DNA of 44,509 nucleotides from Candidatus Accumulibacter adjunctus (GCA_000585015.1 JFAX01000001.1:233805-278313); one strand, 5' to 3'. Numbered from the stretch's first letter, positions 13,965 through 22,749 are shown. Translations and numbers: made by a program. The notes: generated by a model from the letters alone, not told the origin.

Positions 13965-16026
13965 GCGAGCCATGAGCGGCGTGAGCAACGACGGCGCCGG
14001 CCAGGGACAGCGTCGCTCGTCGGCAGCCGACAACGACCTGCTGGCTCTGCCAGCCGGCCATGGCATGCACGAGTACCGGATTGATCGGGTTCTCGGCAGC
14101 GGCGGCTTCGGCATCACCTATCTCGCGCACGATACGCATCTCGACTGCCCGGTGGCGATCAAGGAGTATCTGCCGCGTGACACTGCCGGGCGGGGGCCTG
14201 GGCTGTCGGTGCGCCCGCACTCGACTGCCGGTGCCAGCTCCTTCGCCTGGGGTCTCGATCGGTTCCTGCAGGAATGTCGGGCGCTCGCCAGCTTTCACCA
14301 TCCCGCGATCGTGCGCGTACTGCGCTACTTCACTGCCAACGACACGGCCTACATGGTCATGGAATACGAAAGTGGAGACCCGCTCGACAGCTGGCTCGCC
14401 AGTCGCGCGCCCGTTGATGCCGCCACGCTGCAGCGCATCGTGCGACCCTTGCTCGACGGGCTCGAAACCATCCACAACACCGGCTTCCTGCATCGCGACA
14501 TCAAGCCGCGCAACATCTACATGCGGGCCGACGGCTCACCGGTGCTGCTCGACTTCGGCTCGGCCCGGCGCCTTGCCACGCAGGGACAGCAGCAGCTGCT
14601 GACCGCGGTCGTGACGCCCGGCTTCGCACCGGCCGAGCAGTACCTGCCTGACGGCAAGCAGGGCCCGTGGAGCGACCTCTACTCGCTGGCCGGGGTGATG
14701 TACTGGCTGGTCACGGGTCATCTGCCAACCGAGAGCCTGGCGCGGCTGCGCGAGGATCCGATGCCCGCTGCGGCGGCGATCGGGCGGGCCGACGTCTACG
14801 GCAAGTCGATGCTGCGGGCCATCGATTGGGCGTTGACGCCCGACGAGAACCTGCGCCCGCGACGGGTGGCGGATTTCCGCCGCGCCTGCCTGCCGTCGGC
14901 CGGGCAACCCGCGGTCGAAGCGGCCGACCCACCGGCGGTGCTGCCGACGCCCGGCAGTTCCTTCAGTGAAGGCTGCAGCTTCATCGGCGCGGTACTCTTC
15001 AGCGACGTGTGCGCTGCACCGACGCCAGTCGAGGCAGCCGCCGAGGCGGTGCACAAGGAGCACCGCCTGCTCCTGGCGACGCTGGTCGGCGAAGCCGTCG
15101 CCGGCTTGCCGGCGAACAGCCGCCTGGCAGCGAACACCCGTGAGGGTTGTGCCGTCTGCTACGTCGGTGACCCCGAGGATGCCCTGCGCACAGCCAGCCG
15201 GCTCAGCGCGGCAGCGAGCGAACGCGGGCTGGGCCTGCACATCGGCATCAACCTCGGGCCGGTACGCGTCCAGCCCGATCCCGGAGGCCGCTCTCGCCTG
15301 CTCGGTGATGGCGTTGCCAGCGCCTTCCGCGTCATGCGTTTCGCCGAGCCCGGCCAGGTGCTGGTCAGCGCCGCCTATGTCGATCTGATTGCGCAGCTGC
15401 GCCGCAGCGCGGCGACCTGTTTCACCGCACTTGGCCAGCGGCGCGACCCGCAGGACCGGGTGCATGATCTCTACCTTTACGTCGGTACTCCGGGCGCGCT
15501 CGCCTCGCAGCCGATCACCGCCAATGCCGCCGCAACGACGGCGAGTGATCTGACACCGGCCGTCGTCGAGGAGGCCGAACGGGTATTGACGGCGTACATT
15601 GGGCCGATGGCTCGCATCCTGGTGCGCAAGACGCTGCCGCGTGCCGGCGGACGCCAGGATCTGCACCGCCTGCTGGCGGAAATGATCCCCGACCCACCAG
15701 CGCGGTCGGCATTTCTCGCCGCGCTCACGCACAGGTTGCAGCAGCCCGCGGCGGGCGCCAAGACGGACAGTCATCATCCCGGCCCGCCTTCGTCAGCAGC
15801 CGCGGCCGCCGGCAGTGCAGCCGGCAGTGATCTCGCCGAGGCCGACTGCGAGCGCATTGGCCGGATACTGGCACGCCATATCGGCCCTCTGGCGAAGATT
15901 CTGTTGCGTCGCGAAGCCGCCCGGGCGGCCGACCTGGATTCGTTGTGCCGGGCGCTGGCCAGCCAGATCGACAGCGCCGAGCAGCGTGCGCACTTCCTCA
16001 GGGAGGTCGGTACGGAGCAGGGTTGA
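13957..16026 (+). CDS. Ser/Thr protein kinase with cyclase-like domain and duplicated C-terminal module
   Basis: A 689-residue soluble Hanks-type kinase. The glycine loop (LGSGGFG), K69 (VAIKEY), H179-R180-D181 with K183 and N186, D199-F200-G201 and the activation-loop end (TPGFAPAEQY) are all present, so it should be active. Residues 341-508 resemble a class III nucleotide cyclase (FSDV, INLGPVRV, LGDGVASAFRVM), but the second metal Asp seems replaced in TREGCAV, so catalysis is doubtful. Two copies of a module of about 60 residues follow (538-596 and 627-685), each with an IGP-(L/M)A-(R/K)IL(V/L)R core, separated by an Ala/Ser/Pro linker. The ATG at 13957 overlaps the receptor gene by eight bases; ATG 13972 is an alternative start. 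I infer that it phosphorylates targets in response to the haem receptor. Confidence 0.88.
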   Translation: MAERAMSGVSNDGAGQGQRRSSAADNDLLALPAGHGMHEYRIDRVLGSGGFGITYLAHDTHLDCPVAIKEYLPRDTAGRGPGLSVRPHSTAGASSFAWGLDRFLQECRALASFHHPAIVRVLRYFTANDTAYMVMEYESGDPLDSWLASRAPVDAATLQRIVRPLLDGLETIHNTGFLHRDIKPRNIYMRADGSPVLLDFGSARRLATQGQQQLLTAVVTPGFAPAEQYLPDGKQGPWSDLYSLAGVMYWLVTGHLPTESLARLREDPMPAAAAIGRADVYGKSMLRAIDWALTPDENLRPRRVADFRRACLPSAGQPAVEAADPPAVLPTPGSSFSEGCSFIGAVLFSDVCAAPTPVEAAAEAVHKEHRLLLATLVGEAVAGLPANSRLAANTREGCAVCYVGDPEDALRTASRLSAAASERGLGLHIGINLGPVRVQPDPGGRSRLLGDGVASAFRVMRFAEPGQVLVSAAYVDLIAQLRRSAATCFTALGQRRDPQDRVHDLYLYVGTPGALASQPITANAAATTASDLTPAVVEEAERVLTAYIGPMARILVRKTLPRAGGRQDLHRLLAEMIPDPPARSAFLAALTHRLQQPAAGAKTDSHHPGPPSSAAAAAGSAAGSDLAEADCERIGRILARHIGPLAKILLRREAARAADLDSLCRALASQIDSAEQRAHFLREVGTEQG

Positions 16027-16050
16027 TCGTCTGCGCCGGCCGGCGAGGCG

Positions 16051-16080
16051 CGGCACGATACCACGGCCGCGGTCGTGCCG
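16051..16080. terminator. Hairpin terminator between convergent genes
   Basis: CGGCACGA (16051-16058) pairs perfectly with TCGTGCCG (16073-16080) around a 14-base GC-rich loop. It lies between the kinase stop (16026) and the lipoprotein stop (16145), so it could serve both strands. No T-run follows. Confidence 0.5.
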
Positions 16081-16144
16081 AGGACCAGCGACGCCGTCGG
16101 GCACGACGACGCGCCATCTTCCGTGCCTGAGTGGTCGGAACGAA

Positions 16145-16792
16145 CTAATGCAGCAGTCCGGCGCGCAACAAGGAGTCGATCATCAGCTGCGTCAGTTCCG
16201 CCACTTGCCCAGCCTGCGTTCCCGAGGGCGGCGCCGCGGCACTGCCCGACCAGAAGACGGTACCGCTGGCGGCATCCACCATCGCCGCGCTGCAGACCAT
16301 TCCCTGCGCCGCAGTCGGCCAGCCGAGCGGGAAGGACAGGCCAAGACCGCCGGCGCTGAAACCACCGCTGCGGTAGCCGCCGCTGCCGCCAGCAATACCA
16401 ATGCCCACCTGTGGCGCCGGATTGACCACCGCCAGGTCGTCCAGCGCCAGTTGCACGCTGGCCACGATCGGGGCTCCGACTCGTTCGGCGGCGGACCTGG
16501 TCTCCTCGCTGCCGGCAATGCCGTCGGCCGGGAAGTTCGGTATGGCGTAGCTCTGTATGCCGGCCGCCCCTGCCCGCTGCAGTCGCAGCGCCCATTGGTC
16601 CTCGCAGATGCGGCGCAACGAAGGGTCGCGGCTCTGACAGACCACCAGAACCGGCTGGCCCTTGAGTACCGCACCGGCAACCTTCGGGTCACGCCACTCG
16701 CTTTTCATCTGGGTCGTCGCGCAGCTGACGAGCGTCAGGGTGGCCAGGGCCGCTGCCAACGACATCATCCGCTTTCTCAGGGTCGCACGCAT
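16145..16792 (-). CDS. Exported lipoprotein, DUF4136-like
   Basis: A 215-residue protein with a short basic start, a hydrophobic segment and the lipobox LVSC, so Cys24 would be lipidated after signal peptidase II cleavage. The mature part contains a glycine-rich stretch around residues 130-157 (GIAGGSGGY) and a C-terminal segment (SAAMVDAASGTVFWSGSA) like the conserved end of DUF4136-type lipoproteins, in which the protein reports on its own components. The function is unknown and the envelope location is inferred. It lies 98 bases downstream of rng on the same strand and might be read from the same transcript. Its start could also be one of the Met codons at residues 9 or 10. Confidence 0.7.
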   Translation of the reverse strand: MRATLRKRMMSLAAALATLTLVSCATTQMKSEWRDPKVAGAVLKGQPVLVVCQSRDPSLRRICEDQWALRLQRAGAAGIQSYAIPNFPADGIAGSEETRSAAERVGAPIVASVQLALDDLAVVNPAPQVGIGIAGGSGGYRSGGFSAGGLGLSFPLGWPTAAQGMVCSAAMVDAASGTVFWSGSAAAPPSGTQAGQVAELTQLMIDSLLRAGLLH

Positions 16793-16890
16793 CGGCTTTC
16801 CTCTCCTCGTCGGTGGTGTCAGCCGTCATGATAGCCCCACCATGCCCAGCCACGGCACAGCGGGTGGTGCTGCCGACCGCAGAGCGCGGC

Positions 16891-18345
16891 TCACATCAGG
16901 ACGATGTCGTACTGCTCCTGGGAGTAGCTCGGTTCGGCCTGCAGCGAAATCGGCTTGCCGATGAAGTCGGAGAGCATCGCCAGCCCCTGCGATTCCTCGT
17001 CGAGGAAACGGTCGATCACCGCCTGGCTGCCGAGGACCCGATACTCGCGGGCATTGAACTGGCGCGCTTCGCGCAGCAGTTCGCGCAGGATCTCGTAGCA
17101 GACCGTGCGCGCCGTCCTGACCTCACCGCGCCCGCCGCAGGTCGGGCATTCCTCGCAGAGGACGTGCGCCAGCGACTCGCGGGTGCGCTTGCGCGTCATT
17201 TCGACCAGCCCCAGGGCGGTGAAACCGTTCACCGTCAGGCGCGTGTGGTCGCGCGCCAGTGCCTTGTTGAACTCGCTGAGAACCGCCGTCCTGTGCTCGT
17301 CGTTCTCCATGTCGATGAAGTCGATGATGATGATGCCGCCCAGGTTGCGCAGGCGCAACTGGCGGGCGATCGTCTGCGCGGCCTCGAGGTTGGTCTTGAA
17401 GATGGTGTCGTCGAAGTTGCGGACACCGACGAAGCCGCCGGTATTGACGTCGATGGTGGTCATCGCCTCGGTCTGGTCGATGATCAGGTAGCCGCCGGAC
17501 TTCAGGTCCACCCGCCGCGCCAGCGCCCTCTGGATCTCGTCCTCGACCCCGTGCAGATCGAACAGTGGTCGTTCACCGACGTAGTGCTCAAGCAAGGGCG
17601 CCACGGTCGGCGTGTACTCGGCGGCAAAGGCGGTCAGGCGCTGGAAGTTCTCGCGCGAATCGATGACGATGCGCGCCGTCTCGGGGTTGACGAAGTCGCG
17701 CAGCACGCGTTGCGACAACGACAGCTCCTGGTAGAGCAACGCCGGTGGCGCCGCCGTCGTCGACTGCGCCCGGATGTCGCGCCACAGCTTGCGCAGGTAC
17801 TCGATGTCCTTCGCCAGTTCGGCTTCGCTCGCGCTCTCGGCCATCGTCCGGACGATGAAGCCGCCCGGCTCGTCACCGGGCACCAGTCGCCCCAGCTTCT
17901 CGCGCAAGGCCTCGCGGTCGGCCTCGCGCTCGATCCGCTGTGAGATGCCGATGTGCCTGTCCTGCGGCAGATAGACCAACATGCGGCCGGCCAGCGACAC
18001 CTGTGTCGACAGGCGCGCTCCCTTGCTGCCCATCGGGTCCTTGATGACCTGTACGAGAATGCTCTGGCCTTCGCTGAGCAGCCGCTCGATCGGTCGCAGC
18101 GGCTCGTCGCCGGTTCGTGGCTCGCGGATGTCCGCAACATGGAGAAAGGCCGTCCGGCCAAGGCCGACGTCGATGAAGGCAGACTGCATGCCGGGCAGGA
18201 TGCGGACGATCCGCCCGAGGTAGACGTTGCCGACGAAGCCACGACTGGCGCTCCGCTCGATGTGCAGTTCCTGGACCACACCCTGGAGCGTCACGGCAAC
18301 GCGCGTTTCCTGTGGCGTGAAGTTGATCAGGATCTCTTCGGACAT
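16891..18345 (-). CDS. rng: Ribonuclease G
   Basis: Endoribonuclease of the RNase E/G family, acting in 16S rRNA 5' maturation and mRNA decay. The 484 residues compare with 489 in E. coli. Visible are the N-terminal S1 domain (GFVGNVYLGRIVRILPGMQSAFID split by the family insert), the catalytic DNase I-like region with TIDVNTGGFVG and D..D residues in IIIIDFIDM, and the zinc-link CPTCGGRG. I start it at ATG 18345 (MSEEILINFTPQE); the open frame continues upstream into the divergent promoter region with no family resemblance. It lacks the long C-terminal degradosome scaffold, which separates it from RNase E. It shares a 92-base divergent intergenic region with trhP. Confidence 0.96.
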   Translation of the reverse strand: MSEEILINFTPQETRVAVTLQGVVQELHIERSASRGFVGNVYLGRIVRILPGMQSAFIDVGLGRTAFLHVADIREPRTGDEPLRPIERLLSEGQSILVQVIKDPMGSKGARLSTQVSLAGRMLVYLPQDRHIGISQRIEREADREALREKLGRLVPGDEPGGFIVRTMAESASEAELAKDIEYLRKLWRDIRAQSTTAAPPALLYQELSLSQRVLRDFVNPETARIVIDSRENFQRLTAFAAEYTPTVAPLLEHYVGERPLFDLHGVEDEIQRALARRVDLKSGGYLIIDQTEAMTTIDVNTGGFVGVRNFDDTIFKTNLEAAQTIARQLRLRNLGGIIIIDFIDMENDEHRTAVLSEFNKALARDHTRLTVNGFTALGLVEMTRKRTRESLAHVLCEECPTCGGRGEVRTARTVCYEILRELLREARQFNAREYRVLGSQAVIDRFLDEESQGLAMLSDFIGKPISLQAEPSYSQEQYDIVLM

Positions 18346-18437
18346 GACGGTCGTTCCACGCAAAGGGAGTGGGAACTGCGGTAACGGGAGTAAGATTCCG
18401 GCTGGCCGCATTCTACCCTGTCCGATCGCCCCGCCGA

Positions 18438-19751
18438 ATGCCTCTTCTGCACGCCACCCGATCGCCCGAACTGCTTGCTCCGGCCGGTTCGCTGGCGATG
18501 CTGCGCGCGGCGCTGGCCTACGGAGCCGATGCCGTGTACGCGGGGCAGCCGCGCTACAGCCTGCGGGTGCGCAACAACGACTTCGGCGATCTGCAGGCGC
18601 TCGCGCAGGGTGTGGCCGAGACGCATGCCGCGCGACGCAAGCTCTACGTCGTCAGCAACATCCTGCCGCACAATGCCAAGCTCCGGACCTATCTGGCGGA
18701 CATGGAGCCGGTCATCGCCACGCGGCCGGACGCGCTGATCATGGCAGACCCCGGGCTGATCGACCTGGTTCGCGAGAGCTGGCCCGAGATGCCGGTACAC
18801 CTCTCGGTACAGGCCAACACGCTGAACTTCGCTGCCGTGCGTTTCTGGCAGAAACTGGGCATTGCGCGCATCATCCTGTCGCGCGAACTCTCTCTGCAGG
18901 AGATCGAGGAGATCCGGCAGCAATGTCCCGACGTCGAACTCGAGGTCTTCGTGCACGGCGCCCTCTGTGTCGCCTATTCCGGACGCTGTCTGCTCTCCGG
19001 CTATTTCAATCACCGCGACCCGAACCAGGGCACCTGCACCAACTCGTGCCGCTGGCAGTACCGCCTGCACGCCGCCGGGCACGATGCCACCGGCGATCTG
19101 CAGGCAAGGCCCGGCAAGGTCGCGCGGCAGCGCGCTGCGGGCTGGTTGCTGGAAGAGAGCGAGCGTCCCGGCGAGTTGATGCCGATCGACGAGGACGAAC
19201 ACGGCACCTACATCATGAATTCGAAGGACTTGCGGGCTGTCGAGTACGTCGGGCGGCTGCTCGAGATCGGCGTTGACTCGCTGAAGATCGAGGGGCGCAC
19301 CAAGTCTCGCTATTACGTCGCGCGCAGCACGCAGGTCTATCGTCGCGCCATCGACGATGCTGTCGCCGGCAGGCCGTTCGACCCCACCCTGCTCGGCGAA
19401 CTCGACGGCCTTGCCAATCGCGGCTATACAGCCGGTTTCCTGCAACGGCATCATGAGCACGACATGCAGAACTACCTGCGTGGGCATTCGGAATCCGGGC
19501 GCAGTCTCTACGTCGGCGACCTGCTGACCTGGGATCCTGTCGCGCAGCGAGCGTTGATCGAGGTGAGAAACCGCTTCTCGGTGGGGGATCAGCTCGAGGT
19601 CGTTCATCCCTCGGGTAACCGCAGGCTGACTCTGCAGTGCATGCACGATCTGGCAGGGCTCGAGATCGGCGTGGCGCCCGGCAATGGGCATCGCGTCTGG
19701 ATTCCCTGGCCGGTCGATCTGCCGGGTGCCTTGCTGGCGCGTCTTCTGTGA
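18438..19751 (+). CDS. trhP: U32-family protein TrhP (YegQ), tRNA uridine hydroxylation
   Basis: The 437 residues carry the full U32 signature E169-V-F-V-H-G-A-L-C-V-A-Y-S-G-R-C-L-L-S. Cysteines C177, C184, C200 and C204 are placed like the iron-sulfur ligands known in U32 proteins such as UbiU. E. coli YegQ/TrhP is needed to hydroxylate uridine-34 of certain tRNAs, using prephenate-derived chemistry. The closeness in length (453 in E. coli) and the conserved start (ELLAPAGSL) support this member rather than UbiU or UbiV. Older annotation would call it a collagenase-like peptidase. The start is ATG 18438. It is the first gene of a run of five on the plus strand, and the next starts 13 bases after its stop. 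Confidence 0.85.
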   Translation: MPLLHATRSPELLAPAGSLAMLRAALAYGADAVYAGQPRYSLRVRNNDFGDLQALAQGVAETHAARRKLYVVSNILPHNAKLRTYLADMEPVIATRPDALIMADPGLIDLVRESWPEMPVHLSVQANTLNFAAVRFWQKLGIARIILSRELSLQEIEEIRQQCPDVELEVFVHGALCVAYSGRCLLSGYFNHRDPNQGTCTNSCRWQYRLHAAGHDATGDLQARPGKVARQRAAGWLLEESERPGELMPIDEDEHGTYIMNSKDLRAVEYVGRLLEIGVDSLKIEGRTKSRYYVARSTQVYRRAIDDAVAGRPFDPTLLGELDGLANRGYTAGFLQRHHEHDMQNYLRGHSESGRSLYVGDLLTWDPVAQRALIEVRNRFSVGDQLEVVHPSGNRRLTLQCMHDLAGLEIGVAPGNGHRVWIPWPVDLPGALLARLL

Positions 19752-19764
19752 CAGGGCGCGGAGC

Positions 19765-20883
19765 ATGAATCAAGCGCATCTCTTCGTCGACATCTCGGCG
19801 CACGGCTTCGGTCATCTGGCGCAGGCCGCACCGGTGATCAACGCTCTGACCACGCATGCGCCAAAGCTGCGGCTGACCGTCCGCAGCGGCTTGCCGCAGG
19901 CGAAGCTGCGCGAGCGCCTGCGGTGCACCTTCGACCATCTCGCAGCGCGCAGCGACTTCGGCTACGTGATGCTCGACGCCATGCGCGTCGACCTGGCGGC
20001 AACGGCGCAGGCCTACCGTCGGCAGCACGCCGAATGGGAACGACTGGTCGCCCAGGAAGCGCGCTTCCTCGCCGGCCTGCAGCCGACCCTGGTGCTCAGC
20101 GACGTCGCCTATTTGCCGCTGGCGGGCGCCGCCCGTGCCGGCATCCCGTCGGTGGCACTCTGCTCACTCAACTGGGCCGAACTGTTCGCCCATTTCTTCT
20201 CTGCCGCCGACTGGGCGCCACCGATTCACCAACAGATGCTGGCCGCCTACGACAGCGCCGAGTTCTTCCTGCGTCTGACTCCCGGCATGCCGATGACGGA
20301 TCTTGCGCGACGACGAAACATCGGCCCGGTGGCGGCCCTCGGCGTCGACCGTCGGCAGGCGCTGCGCCAGCAACTCGCCAGTCACCCCGAGGAGCGGCTG
20401 GTACTGATCGCTTTTGGCGGCATCGACACGCAATTGCCGGTCGCGCAATGGCCGCGGGCGAGCGGCATCCGCTGGCTGGTGCCGCAGGGCTGGCGGCTGC
20501 GACAGGCCAACACGACCGACTTCGAGTCGCTCGAACTGCCGATGATCGATCTCCTGTGCTCGGTCGATGCCGTGATCGCCAAACCCGGGTACGGTACCTT
20601 TGCCGAAGCGGCGTGCAACGGGACGCCGCTGCTGTACGTAAGGCGGCAGGAATGGCCGGAGCAGGACTGCCTGATCGAGTGGCTGCACACGCATGCGAGG
20701 TGCGCCGAGGTCGCTGCGGCAGATCTGCGCGCCGGCCGTCTGCAGGCGCCGCTTGCCGCGCTCTGGCAGCAGCCGCAGCCAAGGCCACCCCGGCCGACGG
20801 GCGCCGACGAGGCCGCCACTGCCCTCCTGCCGTGGCTGGCGCCCGTCGCGCCGGCGCCCGGCGATCGGCCATCGGTGTCATGA
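19765..20883 (+). CDS. GT-B glycosyltransferase-like protein
   Basis: A 372-residue soluble protein with the layout of a GT-B enzyme. An N-terminal half opens with a MurG-like segment (SAHGFGHLAQAAPVINAL), and the C-terminal half holds a donor-binding loop (KPGYGTFAEAACNGTPLL) followed by an acidic pair (EWPEQD). Such proteins use UDP-sugars or are distant relatives of them, and the acceptor cannot be told from sequence. The start ATG 19765 has GGAG just upstream. Its stop overlaps the start of the Rieske gene (ATGA), so the two are translationally coupled although no link in function is known. Confidence 0.65.
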   Translation: MNQAHLFVDISAHGFGHLAQAAPVINALTTHAPKLRLTVRSGLPQAKLRERLRCTFDHLAARSDFGYVMLDAMRVDLAATAQAYRRQHAEWERLVAQEARFLAGLQPTLVLSDVAYLPLAGAARAGIPSVALCSLNWAELFAHFFSAADWAPPIHQQMLAAYDSAEFFLRLTPGMPMTDLARRRNIGPVAALGVDRRQALRQQLASHPEERLVLIAFGGIDTQLPVAQWPRASGIRWLVPQGWRLRQANTTDFESLELPMIDLLCSVDAVIAKPGYGTFAEAACNGTPLLYVRRQEWPEQDCLIEWLHTHARCAEVAAADLRAGRLQAPLAALWQQPQPRPPRPTGADEAATALLPWLAPVAPAPGDRPSVS

Positions 20884-21425
20884 GCCACGAGTCGTCGGGC
20901 GATCCGCAGCGTCGTCGCCTGCAGGTGGTGGCGGGCATCTGTGTCCTCGGCGCCGGCCTTGGCATTGGCCGCTACCTTTCCGAACGACCGCGGCCACCGA
21001 CGGGCACGCCGCTCCTTGCCGACTTCTCCGACCTGCTGCCGGGCAAGTTGCGCGTGCTCGACTGGCAGGGACGGACGCTATGGATTCTCCGGCGCAACCC
21101 CGACGAGGTGGCGGCGCTGGCGAAGAACGAGACGCTGCTTCTTGATGCCGGCTCGGAGCATTCGTTGCAGCCCGAGAACTGTCGCAACCGTCATCGCTCG
21201 CTGCGACCGGACGTCCTGGTTGCCATCGGCCAATGCACGCACCAGGCGTGTACGCCACAATTGCGCCGTCCCGACGGCGATGGCCCGGACTTCCTGTGCC
21301 CGTGCCACAGCTCGAGGTTTGACCTCGCCGGTCGCGTTTACCGCGGCGGACCGGCGCCCGCCAACCTCGTCATTCCGGTCCATCGCCTGCAGGGCGAGCA
21401 TCAGGTCGTGGTTGGCGAAGCCTAG
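20880..21425 (+). CDS. Solitary Rieske [2Fe-2S] protein
   Basis: A 181-residue protein with one N-terminal membrane helix (about 15-31) preceded by three arginines, then a periplasmic Rieske fold. Cluster ligands are C119 and H121 (CTHQAC) and C140 and H143 (CPCH), with C124 and C142 placed for the disulfide found in the cytochrome bc1 subunit. All six key residues are present, so a high-potential cluster is expected. Length resembles bc1 PetA, but there is no cytochrome b or c1 gene nearby. It overlaps the glycosyltransferase-like gene by four bases, and a hemerythrin gene follows after 30 bases. It may be an alternative bc1 subunit or part of a separate redox path. The arginines are RRR, not a clear Tat motif. 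Confidence 0.88.
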   Translation: MSHESSGDPQRRRLQVVAGICVLGAGLGIGRYLSERPRPPTGTPLLADFSDLLPGKLRVLDWQGRTLWILRRNPDEVAALAKNETLLLDAGSEHSLQPENCRNRHRSLRPDVLVAIGQCTHQACTPQLRRPDGDGPDFLCPCHSSRFDLAGRVYRGGPAPANLVIPVHRLQGEHQVVVGEA

Positions 21426-21455
21426 CCATGCCCCGGACCTTCACTGGAGAACCCC

Positions 21456-21845
21456 GTGCCCGATCACTTGCCGACCACAGCAGCACGCAACGCCATGATG
21501 GATGGCGAGCACCGCATCCAACTGGAGCTGATCGCCGCCCTCTGTGCCGCGGTCGATGCGCGTGCCGCCAACGAGGAGATCGGTGTCATCCTCGAGCGGC
21601 TGCTCGACTTCAGCAAGGCGCATTTCCTTTCCGAGGAACTGTTGATGCGACTCGACAGTCATGAGGACTTCGACGACCATGTCGCCGACCATGCCGAGAT
21701 GCTGGACGCGCTGGTGGCGATGCGCGACACCCACCGGGTCGGTGGTGCGGCGCTGCTGCCGGGACACGCCGGCAAGCTGCTGGCCTTTCTTGTCCGCCAC
21801 ATCGAGACGCGGGACGCGCGCTATGCCAGTGCGCCGCGGATCTGA
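21456..21845 (+). CDS. Bacteriohemerythrin
   Basis: A 129-residue single-domain protein with the complete di-iron ligand set: H19, H56-x3-E60, H75-x3-H79 and H115-x4-D120. Such proteins bind O2 reversibly and are proposed to sense, buffer or deliver oxygen in the cytoplasm. I used the GTG at 21456 because GGAG stands about eight bases upstream; an ATG at 21495 would remove the first residues but keep every ligand. No fused signalling domain is present. It follows the Rieske gene by 30 bases and probably shares its transcript. Confidence 0.9.
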   Translation: MPDHLPTTAARNAMMDGEHRIQLELIAALCAAVDARAANEEIGVILERLLDFSKAHFLSEELLMRLDSHEDFDDHVADHAEMLDALVAMRDTHRVGGAALLPGHAGKLLAFLVRHIETRDARYASAPRI

Positions 21846-21958
21846 GCTGGAGTGCTGGAAATTCAGGCAGCGACTGTTGCCTGGTTGTGCGGCGTCATCG
21901 ACGCCCGGTGCCGCACGACCGGCAGTCGCCGCTGCCGCCTTGCCACGGAGACGGCCTG

Positions 21959-22672
21959 ATGGCGACAGAGTTGCTTTTTCGTGACGACGCCTACCTGCAT
22001 ACAGCGAGCGCGCGCGTCACGGCGCTGCACCCGCAGGGGATCGAACTCGAGCGGACGATCTTCTACCCGCTCGGTGGTGGCCAAATGGGGGACACCGGTT
22101 TCCTGGCGCGCCGCGGTGGCGAACGCATCGCGATCGTCGACACGCGCCGCGATGCCGCGCTCGATACCGTCGTTCACGTGCCGGCGCCGGGGTCGCCTTC
22201 GCCACAGGTCGGCGAGCTGCTGAGCCTGGCGATCGACTGGCCGCGCCGCCATCGCCTGATGCGTCTGCACAGCGCGCTGCATCTGATGTCCTGCGTCGTC
22301 GTTGCACCGGTCACTGGCGGCAACATCGCTCCCGATCGCGCTCGTCTCGACTTCGACATCGACATGAGCCTGCTCGATGCACAGCGGATCGAGAGCGAAA
22401 TGAACGCACTGATCGGCCGTGGCATCGATACCGAGACCGTCTGGATCAGCGACGACGAGCTCGAAGCCCGTCCCGATCTCGTCAAGACGATGAGCGTCCA
22501 GCCGCCGCGGGGCAGCGGGCGCGTGCGGCTGCTGCGCATTGCCGGCATCGACCTGCAGCCCTGTGGCGGCACGCACGTCAGGAACATCGCCGAGATCGGC
22601 GGCATCCGCGTGCTCAGGATCCGCAACGAAGGCCGGCGCAACCGCCGCGTCGAGATCACACTCGTCGACTGA
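21959..22672 (+). CDS. alaX: Free-standing alanyl-tRNA editing protein (AlaX type)
   Basis: Hydrolyses mischarged Ser-tRNA(Ala) or Gly-tRNA(Ala) in trans. The 237 residues correspond to the second additional (editing) domain of AlaRS, with zinc-binding motifs H104-x3-H108 (HSALH) and C202-x3-H206 (CGGTH) both intact, and a Gly-rich N-terminal segment (YPLGGGQMGDTG). The start is ATG 21959, preceded by GGAG at a good distance. The open frame before it is not conserved in style. It is last in the trhP-led run, 113 bases after the hemerythrin gene, and might have its own promoter. Confidence 0.92.
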   Translation: MATELLFRDDAYLHTASARVTALHPQGIELERTIFYPLGGGQMGDTGFLARRGGERIAIVDTRRDAALDTVVHVPAPGSPSPQVGELLSLAIDWPRRHRLMRLHSALHLMSCVVVAPVTGGNIAPDRARLDFDIDMSLLDAQRIESEMNALIGRGIDTETVWISDDELEARPDLVKTMSVQPPRGSGRVRLLRIAGIDLQPCGGTHVRNIAEIGGIRVLRIRNEGRRNRRVEITLVD

Positions 22673-22749
22673 CGGGCGGTGCGCGGCAGTTCTGCGGCCG
22701 TTCCATGATCCGCATGCCGTGTCGTCGCGTTGCGCGAGCGAAATTCGAA

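Noticed and set aside
20880-21425. Calling the Rieske gene petA of the respiratory bc1 complex
   Set aside because: The ligand set fits, but no cytochrome b or c1 gene adjoins, so the symbol would overstate what the sequence shows.
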